In this document: positions 8,162 to 16,127 of the stretch, in pieces
How the letters are laid out: each line of letters starts with the position of its first letter
Position numbering within the stretch: the stretch's first letter is position 1
Assembly: GCA_965223485.1 (NCBI GenBank)
Contig: OZ244993.1
Span: forward strand, 2,108,001-2,172,000
Reading direction: 5' to 3'
Source of the DNA: VXPQ01 sp965223485
GTDB taxonomy: Bacteria > Bacteroidota > Rhodothermia > Rhodothermales > VXPQ01
DNA: 64,000 bases
Made by a program: the position numbers and the translations under genes
Notes under the pieces: model-generated
The model's input: the letters and a program-made list of their open reading frames with translations, nothing else
What the model was told of the DNA's origin: nothing
Database searches by the model: none

Positions 8162-9565
8162 ATGCGGAAACGGGCACAACATATGCTTGCCGTGGACCTC
8201 GGCGCTGCGAGTGGGCGCGTCGTGCTGGGACGGTTCGACGGAGAGTGCATGGAGATGCGGGAGGTGCACCGTTTCGGGACGCCCATCGTGGAGGAAGATG
8301 GGCATATCCGGTGGGACATCCACGCCATCGAGGAGGAGATAGGGATCGGGCTGAGGGCGGCGCTTGCCGAGGCGCCCGGGGTTCGGTCGGTTTCCGTGGA
8401 CTCGTGGGGCGTCGATTACGTATCGCTCGATGCGGGTGGCTGCCCGATGCGTTTGCCGTATTGCTACCGGGATCATCACCTCGACGGGGTGATGGAAAAG
8501 GTGTTTGAAACGGCCCCGCCGGAGGAGATATACGAACGCACCGGCATTTATTTTTTGCCGTTCAATACGCTGTACCAGTGGGTAGCCGACCGCGAAGAAG
8601 ATGCGCAGGCGGCGCATTGCCTCACGATGGCCGATTATTTCAACCACCGGCTTGGGGGCAGGCGGGCTATCGAAGCGTCGCTGGCCAGCACCACGCAGAT
8701 GGTGGATGTACATACGAGGCAGTGGGCGACCCCGCTCATGCGAAAGCTTGGCCTCGATCCCGTCCGGTGGCCCGAAATCGTTCCGTCGGGCACGATCCTC
8801 GGGTCGGTGCATGGCCATCCGGACATCGCTGTCGTGGCCACATGCAGCCACGATACGGCGCTGGCTGTAGCGGCCGCTCCGGCGGTCGATCCGGACGCGG
8901 CATGGGCCTACATCAGTTGCGGGACCTGGTCGCTTTTCGGGGTGGAACGCGCTACGCCCGTCGTGACGTCCGAGGCGCTCGCCGCCGGGTTCACGAACGA
9001 GGCGGGGCTGGACGGCTCCATCCGGTTGCTGAAGAACCTGACCGGGCTGTGGGTGTTACAGGAATGCGCCCGCGAATGGCGTGGCGTGGCATGGGATGCA
9101 TTACAGGAGGAGGCCCGCGCGGCGCCCTCTATGGGAGTCGTGGTGGATCTGGAGGATCCGCGCTTTTTGCACCGGGACGGCATGGAGGAACGTCTGCTGG
9201 ATGCCCTGCGCGAAAACGGATCGCCGCTTCCGGCGTCGCGCGGCGCGTTGTGCCGCCTGATCGTGGAGAGCATTGCGGACAGTTACCGCCGGGCGCTCGC
9301 CGATCTGGAACGGGTGACGGGGCAAGGCATCGACGTTCTGCACCTCATGGGCGGCGGGGCGCAGAACAGCCTGCTGTGCGCATTGACGGCACAGGCGTGC
9401 AACCGGCCCGTGGTGGCCGGCCCCGTCGAGGCGACGGCGCTTGGGAACGTGCTGATCCAGCTCAGGACGCTGGGCGCCCTGCCGCAGGGCGTTTCCCTGC
9501 GCGATGTGTCCGCCCGGTCCTGCAACGTGCGTACGTATACCCCAACCGGCCAGGTATCTCCATAA
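8162..9565 (+). CDS. rhaB: Rhamnulokinase
   Basis: A 467-residue FGGY-family carbohydrate kinase that phosphorylates L-rhamnulose to L-rhamnulose-1-phosphate with ATP. The N-terminal phosphate-binding motif is AVDLGAASGRVVLGRFD, the family's substrate loop is SVDSWGVDYVSLD with RDHHLDGVME, and YFLPFNTLYQW is typical of RhaB. The C-terminal ATP-site motif is HLMGGGAQNSLLCALTAQA followed by PVEATALGNVLIQ. The start at 8162 gives the usual N-terminus and leaves 28 nt after the isomerase stop; the frame itself extends upstream inside rhaI. The stop at 9565 is directly followed by the aldolase fusion gene. Confidence 0.92.
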   Translation: MRKRAQHMLAVDLGAASGRVVLGRFDGECMEMREVHRFGTPIVEEDGHIRWDIHAIEEEIGIGLRAALAEAPGVRSVSVDSWGVDYVSLDAGGCPMRLPYCYRDHHLDGVMEKVFETAPPEEIYERTGIYFLPFNTLYQWVADREEDAQAAHCLTMADYFNHRLGGRRAIEASLASTTQMVDVHTRQWATPLMRKLGLDPVRWPEIVPSGTILGSVHGHPDIAVVATCSHDTALAVAAAPAVDPDAAWAYISCGTWSLFGVERATPVVTSEALAAGFTNEAGLDGSIRLLKNLTGLWVLQECAREWRGVAWDALQEEARAAPSMGVVVDLEDPRFLHRDGMEERLLDALRENGSPLPASRGALCRLIVESIADSYRRALADLERVTGQGIDVLHLMGGGAQNSLLCALTAQACNRPVVAGPVEATALGNVLIQLRTLGALPQGVSLRDVSARSCNVRTYTPTGQVSP

Positions 9566-9592
9566 GTGCCTCCACAGTATCTTCACAATGTT

Positions 9593-11752
9593 ATGAACAA
9601 CGCTTCCGAATCCCCGAATTTCCTGCATGTGGAGGACAAGTGGGACGAGGCCGTTGCCGCCGGGCTGGACGGGCTGGGCCGCCTCGTGTATCGCTCGAAT
9701 CTGCTGGGTAGTGATCTGCGCTTCACGAATACCGGGGGCGGCAACACGTCGTCGAAGATCATGGAGCGGGATCCCGTTACGGGCGAGGAGGTGGAGGTGT
9801 TGTGGGTCAAGGGGTCCGGCGGCGACCTGGGCTCCGCAGGGAGGGAAAATTTCTCTTCCCTGTACCAGCAGAAACTGCTTGCCCTGCAGGAGACCTATGC
9901 GCGATTCCCCGACCGGGGCCTGAAGACGCAGGCAGAGGACGCCATGCCTGCGATGTACGCGCATGCCGTTTTCAATCTGAACCGGCGGGCGCCCAGCATC
10001 GACACCCCCTTGCACGGGTTCGTGCCGTATCGGCATGTGGATCACATGCACCCGGTGGCCGCGATCGCGATCGCCACGGCGGAAAACGGCCCCGAGTTGA
10101 CGCGCGAGGCGTACCGCGACGAGGTGGTATGGGTGGACTGGAAACGGCCCGGTTTCGAGTTGGGCCTCGACATGCAGCGCGTTTGCGAGGAATACCCGGA
10201 GGCGAAGGGGGTGATGCTGGGCGGCCACGGCCTCATCAACTGGGCCGACGACGACCGGGAATGCTACTTGCTCACGCTGCGCCTGATGGATCGGGCAGAG
10301 CAGTTTGTGGCCGAGCGGGCCGGAAACACCCCGTTCGGAGGGGCAAGGTACGAGGCGCTTTCCGAGGCGGAGCGCAACGCCGTGCTGGCTGATCTGCTGC
10401 CCTGGCTGCGCGGGCGGCTGAGCCGGGACCGGAAGGCAGTCGCTACGGTCGATACGTCGAAGGAGGTGCTCCAATTCGTGAACTCCGGCGAGGCTGCCCG
10501 GCTCGCCGAGCTGGGCACGTCGTGCCCCGATCACTTTCTGCGCACGAAAATCAAGCCGTTGTACGTGGACCGGCATCCCGCGGACGGTAGTTCCGACGCG
10601 CTTCGGGAGCATCTCGACGAAGCGCTGGCCGGCTACGCGGACGACTACGCGGCCTATTACGAGGCGTGCCGCCACCCGGATTCTCCGGCGATGCGCAGCG
10701 CCCTGCCGTCGGTGTTGCTTCTGCCGGGCATTGGCATGATCGGGTGGGGCAAGACCGGACGCGAGAGCCGTCTCGCTGCGGAGTTCTATGCTTCCGCCAT
10801 AGAGGTCATGCGCGGCGCGGAAGCGATCGGGACGTATACGGCGCTGCCCCGGCAGGAAGCCTTCGATATCGAATACTGGGCGCTGGAGGAGGCGAAATTG
10901 CAGCGTATGCCTCCCGAGAAAGAACTGGCGCGCGAGGTGGCGGTGGTCGTGGGGGCAGGCAGCGGGATCGGGGCCGCAGTGGCGCAGCGTCTTGCGGACG
11001 AGGGGGCGGTGGTGGCGGTGGTCGATCTGGACGAAAGCGCCGCCCGCGCCACGGCGCTTGAGATGATGCGTCGCACGGGTACGGATGATGTGCTTGCTTT
11101 TGGCGCCGATGTAACGGACCGGGCGTCGGTGCGCGGGGCGTTGCAGCATGTGGTGCTTGCCTGTGGGGGGATAGACCATGTGGTGGTCACGGCCGGGCTG
11201 TATCCGACGCCGGACGCCGGGGGAAATATCTCTGATGCGGCCTGGGCCAATGCGTTCGGCGTAAACGTGACCGGCTCCTGGATCGTGGCGGACGAGGCGG
11301 CCCGGATATGGTCGGCGCAGGACCTGCCGGGGAGCCTCGTACTGACGACCAGCGCCAATGCCGTCGTCGTCAAGTCGGGAAGCCTTGCGTACGACGCGAG
11401 CAAGGCCGCCGTAAATCATCTTGTGCGCGAACTGGCCATGCGGCTGGCGCCGAAGATTCGCGTCAACGCCGTGGCGCCGGCGACGGTCCTCGATGGGAGC
11501 GCCATGTTTCCGAGGGACCGCGTCATAGCCTCGCTGGCTCGTTACGGGTTGCCCTGCGAGGAGCATGAGGATACGGAAACGCTGCGCCGCCGGCTGGCAG
11601 GTTTTTACGCAAAACGCACGCTCACCCGGCAGGCCATTGGCGTCGGGGATCAGGCCGAGGCCGTTTTTCTGCTGGCGAGCCGCCGTCTGGGCAAGACCAC
11701 CGGGCAGATCCTTCAAGTGGACGGCGGGCTGCCGGAGGCATTCCTGCGATGA
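9593..11752 (+). CDS. rhaEW: Fused rhamnulose-1-phosphate aldolase / L-lactaldehyde dehydrogenase
   Basis: A 719-residue bifunctional enzyme. Residues about 1-430 form a class II aldolase/adducin domain that splits rhamnulose-1-phosphate into DHAP and L-lactaldehyde. Landmarks are NTGGGNTSSKI and VKGSGGDLGSAG, with metal-site His residues in HGFVPYRHVDHMHP and GGHGLINW. Residues about 445-719 form a short-chain dehydrogenase (VVVGAGSGIGAAVAQRL, TSANAV, YDASKAAVNH with the Tyr-x3-Lys pair), assigned to oxidation of lactaldehyde to L-lactate. This RhaEW architecture is known from rhamnose regulons of diverse bacteria. An in-frame GTG at 9566, right after the rhaB stop, is an alternative start. 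The stop overlaps lutA in ATGA, so translation is probably coupled. Confidence 0.9.
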   Translation: MNNASESPNFLHVEDKWDEAVAAGLDGLGRLVYRSNLLGSDLRFTNTGGGNTSSKIMERDPVTGEEVEVLWVKGSGGDLGSAGRENFSSLYQQKLLALQETYARFPDRGLKTQAEDAMPAMYAHAVFNLNRRAPSIDTPLHGFVPYRHVDHMHPVAAIAIATAENGPELTREAYRDEVVWVDWKRPGFELGLDMQRVCEEYPEAKGVMLGGHGLINWADDDRECYLLTLRLMDRAEQFVAERAGNTPFGGARYEALSEAERNAVLADLLPWLRGRLSRDRKAVATVDTSKEVLQFVNSGEAARLAELGTSCPDHFLRTKIKPLYVDRHPADGSSDALREHLDEALAGYADDYAAYYEACRHPDSPAMRSALPSVLLLPGIGMIGWGKTGRESRLAAEFYASAIEVMRGAEAIGTYTALPRQEAFDIEYWALEEAKLQRMPPEKELAREVAVVVGAGSGIGAAVAQRLADEGAVVAVVDLDESAARATALEMMRRTGTDDVLAFGADVTDRASVRGALQHVVLACGGIDHVVVTAGLYPTPDAGGNISDAAWANAFGVNVTGSWIVADEAARIWSAQDLPGSLVLTTSANAVVVKSGSLAYDASKAAVNHLVRELAMRLAPKIRVNAVAPATVLDGSAMFPRDRVIASLARYGLPCEEHEDTETLRRRLAGFYAKRTLTRQAIGVGDQAEAVFLLASRRLGKTTGQILQVDGGLPEAFLR

Positions 11753-12477
11753 AGGTCGGCCTGTTCGTTCCCTGTTATATCGACCAGTTCTACTCGCAGG
11801 TGGCCGTGGCGACGCTCGAACTGCTGGAGCGTCTCGGATGCGATGTGGCGTATCCCCGTGACCAGACGTGCTGCGGCCAGCCGATGGCGAATGCCGGGTG
11901 CGCGGAGGACGCCGAGGCGACGCACCGGCATGCGGCGGCCTGCTTCCGGGAATTCGACTATGTGGTGGGGCCGTCGGGGAGTTGTGTGCTGCATCTCCGG
12001 GAGCATGTCGAGCAGGCGGCAGCCGTCCGTTATTACGAATTGTGCCAGTTTCTTGTGGAAGTGTTGCAGGTGGACCGCCTGGATGCGTCCTTTTCTTGTC
12101 GAGTGGGTCTGCATGCCTCCTGCCATGGGCTCCGGGGGTTGCGTCTGGCGAGTTCGTCGGAGCGCCGCGAGCCGCCGTTCGATCACGTGGCGCGCCTTCT
12201 GGATATGGTGGACGGGCTGGAACTGGTCGGGTTGAGTCGCCCGGACGAATGTTGCGGCTTCGGGGGAGTGTTCGCGGTACAGGAAGAGGCGGTTTCTGTC
12301 CGGATGGGCGCCGATCGTCTCGACGACCACTTGCGGCATGGCGCCGAGGTCATCACGGGCGCCGATATGTCCTGTCTGATGCACCTCGATGGGCTCATTC
12401 GTCGCCAGGACATGCCGCTGCGGGTGCTTCATGTGGCCGAGATTCTGAACGGAAGTGCGGAGGCGAATCATGCATGA
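11749..12477 (+). CDS. lutA: L-lactate oxidation subunit LutA (LldE)
   Basis: A 242-residue Fe-S protein of the LutABC (LldEFG) complex that oxidises L-lactate to pyruvate at the cytoplasmic side of the membrane. It begins VGLFVPCYIDQFYSQVAVATLELLERLG, the usual LutA start. It carries both cysteine-rich CCG domains: TCCGQPMANAGC with GPSGSC in the first half, and ASCHGLR with ECCGFGGVF in the second. Its ATG overlaps the rhaEW stop by four bases and its end overlaps the lutB start. Lactate oxidation is thus physically coupled to the lactate-producing rhamnose pathway. Confidence 0.92.
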   Translation: MKVGLFVPCYIDQFYSQVAVATLELLERLGCDVAYPRDQTCCGQPMANAGCAEDAEATHRHAAACFREFDYVVGPSGSCVLHLREHVEQAAAVRYYELCQFLVEVLQVDRLDASFSCRVGLHASCHGLRGLRLASSSERREPPFDHVARLLDMVDGLELVGLSRPDECCGFGGVFAVQEEAVSVRMGADRLDDHLRHGAEVITGADMSCLMHLDGLIRRQDMPLRVLHVAEILNGSAEANHA

Positions 12478-13867
12478 GGCTGCACAGAACGCCGGTCCCG
12501 TCGATCACTCCGACCGGGCGGCACGCTTCATTGCCAATGAAGAGCAGGCAACCTGGCACGATTCCGTACTCTGGCACATCCGCGAAAAGCGTGATGCGGT
12601 TTCCGGGAGCGTGGAAGGGTGGGAGCGGCTGCGCGACCTGGCCTCGCAGATCAAGGAGCACACGCTGTCGAAGCTGGACGAGTATCTGATCGAGTTCGAG
12701 GAATGCGCAACGGCGAACGGCGTGCAGGTCCACTGGGCTGCGGACGCCGAGGCGCACAATCGTATCGTGTACGACTTGCTCGAAGCGCGGGGCGTCCGCC
12801 GCGTGGTCAAGAGCAAGTCCATGCTGACGGAGGAATGCGGTCTGAACCCGTATCTCGAAGCGCGCGGCCTCGAGGTCGTGGATACGGATCTTGGCGAACG
12901 CATCGTGCAGCTCAGGGAGGAGCCTCCCAGCCATCTCGTGGCGCCGGCGATCCATGTCCGGCGGGAGGAGATTTCCGTCCTGTTCCACGAGAAGCTGGGC
13001 ACGCCCGCCGGATCGTCCGATCCTCAGTTTCTGGCCGGGGCCATGCGCCAGGATATGCGCGCCCGCTTCCTGGCCGCCGATGCCGCGATCACGGGCGTCA
13101 ATTTCGCTGTGGCCGCCACCGGCGGACTGGTAGTGGTAACCAACGAGGGAAATGCGGACCTGGGGGTACATCTGGCGCCGGTGCACATTGCCTGCATGGG
13201 CATCGAGAAACTCATCCCGAAACCGGAGCATCTCGGCGTTTTCCTGCGTCTGCTGGCCCGCAGCGCCACAGGCCAGCCCCTTTCCATCTACACGTCGCAT
13301 TTTCACCGTCCGGCGCCGGGCCGCGAACTCCATATTGTGCTCGTGGACAACGGGCGCACGCGCCACCTGGCGCGGGAGGATTTTCGCGCTTCGCTCAAGT
13401 GCATACGGTGCGGGGCCTGCCTGAATACGTGCCCGGTATACCGGCGCAGCGGCGGCCACAGCTACGGAGCCACGCCGTCCGGTCCGATCGGGGCGATTCT
13501 GGCGCCCGGCACAGATATGAAGAAATACGCTGCGCTGCCGTTTGCCTCGTCCCTTTGCGGGTCGTGCAGCGACGTATGCCCGGTCAAGATCGATATCCAT
13601 GCTCAGCTATACCGGTGGCGGGAGGTTGCGGTGCGCGAAGGGCATATTTCCCGGGGCAAGCGTCTGGGGATGAAACTGACCGGATGGATTACCAGTAGGC
13701 CGGCCCGGTACCGACTGGCGGGTCGGTTGGCCCGGAGCCTGCTGCGGTATGCGCCGCGCCGCCTGCTCTACGGGCGCTGGAATGCCTGGGGACGGGCGCG
13801 GGAGCTTCCGGAACATCCCGCCCGGTCGTTTGGCGAATGGTATGCCGCTGAGCGGGGGAAGGAATGA
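12470..13867 (+). CDS. lutB: L-lactate oxidation iron-sulfur subunit LutB (LldF)
   Basis: A 465-residue LutB. The N-terminal two thirds carry the DUF162/LUD fold (MLTEECGLNPYLEARGLEVVDTDLGERIVQL, GVNFAVAATGGLVVVTNEGN). Two 4Fe-4S clusters follow: CIRCGACLNTCPVY near residue 312 and CGSCSDVCPVKID near residue 365, each with the CxxCxxCxxxCP pattern. The C-terminal tail (ARSFGEWYAAERGKE) lies inside a 68-bp tandem duplication at the lutB-lutC junction. The ATG at 12470 overlaps the end of lutA by 8 nt and is preferred to the in-frame ATG at 12455. Confidence 0.92.
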   Translation: MHEAAQNAGPVDHSDRAARFIANEEQATWHDSVLWHIREKRDAVSGSVEGWERLRDLASQIKEHTLSKLDEYLIEFEECATANGVQVHWAADAEAHNRIVYDLLEARGVRRVVKSKSMLTEECGLNPYLEARGLEVVDTDLGERIVQLREEPPSHLVAPAIHVRREEISVLFHEKLGTPAGSSDPQFLAGAMRQDMRARFLAADAAITGVNFAVAATGGLVVVTNEGNADLGVHLAPVHIACMGIEKLIPKPEHLGVFLRLLARSATGQPLSIYTSHFHRPAPGRELHIVLVDNGRTRHLAREDFRASLKCIRCGACLNTCPVYRRSGGHSYGATPSGPIGAILAPGTDMKKYAALPFASSLCGSCSDVCPVKIDIHAQLYRWREVAVREGHISRGKRLGMKLTGWITSRPARYRLAGRLARSLLRYAPRRLLYGRWNAWGRARELPEHPARSFGEWYAAERGKE

Positions 13868-13960
13868 AGCGGCAGAACGATCATACCACCCGGTCGTTTG
13901 GTGAATGGTATGCTGCTGAGCGGAGGAAGGCATGAAGCGAAAGGACGATCATACCACCCG
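13821..13960 (+). repeat. 68-bp tandem duplication across the lutB-lutC junction
   Basis: Two nearly identical 68-bp units lie head to tail (13821-13888 and 13889-13956), followed by the first bases of a third (CCCGG at 13957). Each unit starts at CCCGGTCGTTTGG, contains the codons for FGEWYAAER, a purine-rich ribosome-binding sequence (GGGGAAGGA or GGAGGAAGG), and an ATGAAGCG start. Only about nine bases differ between units. The second ribosome-binding site is the one used by lutC. Confidence 0.9.
13864..13935 (+). CDS. 23-codon relic ORF linking lutB and lutC
   Basis: ATG at 13864 overlaps the lutB stop (ATGA), and its own TGA at 13933-13935 overlaps the lutC ATG at 13932. The peptide is MKRQNDHTTRSFGEWYAAER plus RKA: the first codons match the lutC N-terminus and the rest copies the lutB C-terminus. 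This is what a tandem duplication of the junction would create. It has a ribosome-binding site, so it may be translated and keep lutB-lutC coupling. A peptide function is not implied. Confidence 0.5.
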   Translation: MKRQNDHTTRSFGEWYAAERRKA

Positions 13961-14639
13961 GAACAGGGCAGGGAACGGAACGCAAGAAGGATTCCACGCC
14001 CGCGAAGCCATCCTCGACGCGGTGCGCCGCGCCAGGCTGCCTGCCGTGCCCCTTCCGTCCATCACCGGCGTCCGGGATGCCGATACCGGCGATCTGGTCT
14101 CCCGGTTCATGGCGTCGGTGGAGGCCGCCGCCGCGGCAGTACAGATCGTGGAAAGGGGAGGGGTAGAAGCGGCTGTGCGGGAGCGGTTCCCGGAGGCTGC
14201 CCTCATCGCTACGACGGTTCCGGCGTGGGCCTTCGACCGGGTGGACGCCCTCACCGATGTGCACACCCTCCCCGACACACCCGCCCTCCCCGACGCGCCC
14301 GCCCTCCCCGACACACCCGCCCGCACCGACGCGCACACCCTGGCCGGGCTCGACGTACTGGTGTGCCCGGGCGAACTCGGCGTGGCGGAGAACGGGGCCG
14401 TATGGCTGGGCGAATCAGGGATGGGACCGCGGGCCGCCCCGTTTCTGACGCAGCATCTGGTGCTTGTGCTGGACAGGAGCGCCATCGTGGCGGACATGCA
14501 CGCAGCATATGATGCCCTCGATGTGGCCCGGGAAGGTTATGGCGTGTTTGTGGCCGGTCCGTCCAAGACCGCCGACATCGAACAAATGCTGGTTATCGGG
14601 GCGCACGGTCCGCGCAGCCTCACCGTACTGCTCACATAG
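13932..14639 (+). CDS. lutC: L-lactate oxidation subunit LutC (LldG)
   Basis: A 235-residue LUD-domain protein, third subunit of the lactate-oxidising complex. Family features are REAILDAVRRAR near the N-terminus, VCPGELGVAENGAVWLGE, APFLTQHLVLVLDRSAIVADMHAAYD and the C-terminal GPSKTADIEQMLVIGAHGPRSLTVLL. It has an unusual insertion near residues 113-130 made of three hexapeptide repeats (LPDTPA, LPDAPA, LPDTPA), probably in a surface loop between the two halves. The start has a strong GGAGGAAGG ribosome-binding site. The gene ends 13 nt from the end of the convergent uxaE gene. Confidence 0.9.
   Translation: MKRKDDHTTRNRAGNGTQEGFHAREAILDAVRRARLPAVPLPSITGVRDADTGDLVSRFMASVEAAAAAVQIVERGGVEAAVRERFPEAALIATTVPAWAFDRVDALTDVHTLPDTPALPDAPALPDTPARTDAHTLAGLDVLVCPGELGVAENGAVWLGESGMGPRAAPFLTQHLVLVLDRSAIVADMHAAYDALDVAREGYGVFVAGPSKTADIEQMLVIGAHGPRSLTVLLT
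14268..14321 (+). repeat. Three 18-bp in-frame repeats inside lutC
   Basis: Units at 14268-14285, 14286-14303 and 14304-14321 read CTCCCCGACACACCCGCC with two changes in the middle unit. They encode LPDTPA, LPDAPA and LPDTPA. Units are an exact multiple of three, so copy-number change would not break the frame. Confidence 0.9.
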
Positions 14640-14652
14640 GTAGCGCCTCCCG

Positions 14653-16023
14653 TTACGCCCGGAACGGCGCCAGATGCTTTTCGAAATGCCGCCGGATGCC
14701 TTCCCGGTGCGCCTCGGTTTGTTCGGTGAGCACGGCGTACACCTCGTCGTAGTATTTTTCGAGTACCGCGCCGAACGCCACATGAACGATCTGCCGGGCG
14801 TGACGGTCGTCGAGCAGTGTCGGCAGAGCGCCTTCGTCCACATCCGGGATGCATTCGATGCGCCCGTCGAGGTGGTAACTCTGGCGGTTCGTTGCATAGC
14901 CGTCCACGGCCATATCCAGAATGCGGCGGAAGAGGCCGGGCGCATACGTCGCGATGACGCGCAATGCCTCCAGCCAACTCGTGCCGGATGTTTTGACGTG
15001 GACGTAGTCCGGCGTGCGCCGCTGGACGGCTGGGTAGATGGCCAGTTTGTCGCTGCCGGAATGCACACTCAGCTTGTAGGGGCCGAGTTCTTCGGCGATG
15101 GCGGCATGCATGGCGTAGTCCCTGTCGAAAGCATCCACATCGCCCACATAATCCACGCCCTTGTAAAAGTCTCCGACGAATCGGGGAGCCAGACCGATGA
15201 AGTCGATTCCGAGGCGGTGCAGTTCCAGCGCAATGAAGCGGTGTTGTTCGGGGGTTGTGGGCGTATCCGTTTCATCGACCGAGACCTCGAGATCGAAGGG
15301 GGCTGCGCCGAATCGGCTGCGCAGGTGTGCATGGAGCCGGGCCGTTTGCGCAAGGGCCAGGCCGTACTTGACGGCGGCTCGCAGGTAGGCCTCTTCAGAG
15401 AACGCATCTCCCGACGTTTGTCCGGTTACATAAAGCCTGCGATGATCCTTCGGGTTGCTTTGGAGGGTATCCCAGGGCAGTTCGGCCAGGTGTTTCCGGA
15501 GTGCGGCGGCGTCCTCCGTATCGGCCGTGGCGCACACATACTGCCCCGGATCGAGCGTGAAGCCGATAAAGCCCGCGTCGATGCACCGGTCGATTTCCCC
15601 CTCGGTCTTGACATGGTCGGCGTCGCAGCCGAATCCGTCCCGGTATCCGGTTTCGACGACGGCCCAGGTCACATCGTCCATCACCTGCTGGGGGCTGCGC
15701 CGGGCGCGCGCCATTTCACGCATGGATTGCTGCGCAAGGACGGGAAAAAAGCCGCTTTCGCGCAGGTTGCGGAGTGCGTCGAGGTGCCCGGGCGTGGCGA
15801 TGCCCAGCCGGTCTCCGAACCCGAAGGATTTACGCAGACCCACGAGTACCGGCGCCGTCCATGGGAGCACTTTTCGAAGGATGTCGGCATTGTGGGCATT
15901 GAGCGGGCAGTGTAGCCCGTCCGCGGCGGCCTCGCCCTGGAATCCGTCCGGTGGCTCCCCGGCAATGTGCAGCAGACGCTCGGCGCCGCGCCGGATGATG
16001 GTGAAGGAGTTTTGCGTCGCCAT
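14653..16023 (-). CDS. uxaE: Tagaturonate/fructuronate epimerase UxaE family
   Basis: A 456-residue protein of the UxaE family, described in Thermotoga and other bacteria as converting D-tagaturonate to D-fructuronate, which lets galacturonate enter the glucuronate route. Characteristic segments are LRKSFGFGDRLGIATPGHLDALR, WAVVETGYRDGFGCDADHVKT, FEVSVDET-type region (DLEVSVDETDTPTTPEQH), YKLSVHSGSDKLAIYP and DYVHVKTSGTSWLEALRVI. The start at 16023 (MATQNSFTII) is preferred; the frame upstream reads through non-protein-like sequence into the aldolase region. It is the last gene of the minus-strand iolA-iolC-aldolase-uxaE set, after a 104-nt gap. No other hexuronate gene is present here. Confidence 0.82.
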   Translation of the reverse strand: MATQNSFTIIRRGAERLLHIAGEPPDGFQGEAAADGLHCPLNAHNADILRKVLPWTAPVLVGLRKSFGFGDRLGIATPGHLDALRNLRESGFFPVLAQQSMREMARARRSPQQVMDDVTWAVVETGYRDGFGCDADHVKTEGEIDRCIDAGFIGFTLDPGQYVCATADTEDAAALRKHLAELPWDTLQSNPKDHRRLYVTGQTSGDAFSEEAYLRAAVKYGLALAQTARLHAHLRSRFGAAPFDLEVSVDETDTPTTPEQHRFIALELHRLGIDFIGLAPRFVGDFYKGVDYVGDVDAFDRDYAMHAAIAEELGPYKLSVHSGSDKLAIYPAVQRRTPDYVHVKTSGTSWLEALRVIATYAPGLFRRILDMAVDGYATNRQSYHLDGRIECIPDVDEGALPTLLDDRHARQIVHVAFGAVLEKYYDEVYAVLTEQTEAHREGIRRHFEKHLAPFRA

Positions 16024-16127
16024 CCGATTATTGATTGATTTGCAGGATGAAGTGTGCAAAATGGGCGCAAGGCCGGTGTTTTGCAAATTGCTTGCCCCGA
16101 TGCAACGCGCCTGGGCGCGCCGGGGCG

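Noticed and set aside
9101..11716. An 871-codon open frame on the minus strand opposite rhaEW
   Set aside because: It is antisense to a gene with clear aldolase and SDR motifs; its Arg/His/Pro-rich composition is what GC-rich antisense frames give.
14268..14321. Short regular repeats considered as a CRISPR array
   Set aside because: Units are 18 bp without spacers and are in frame inside lutC.
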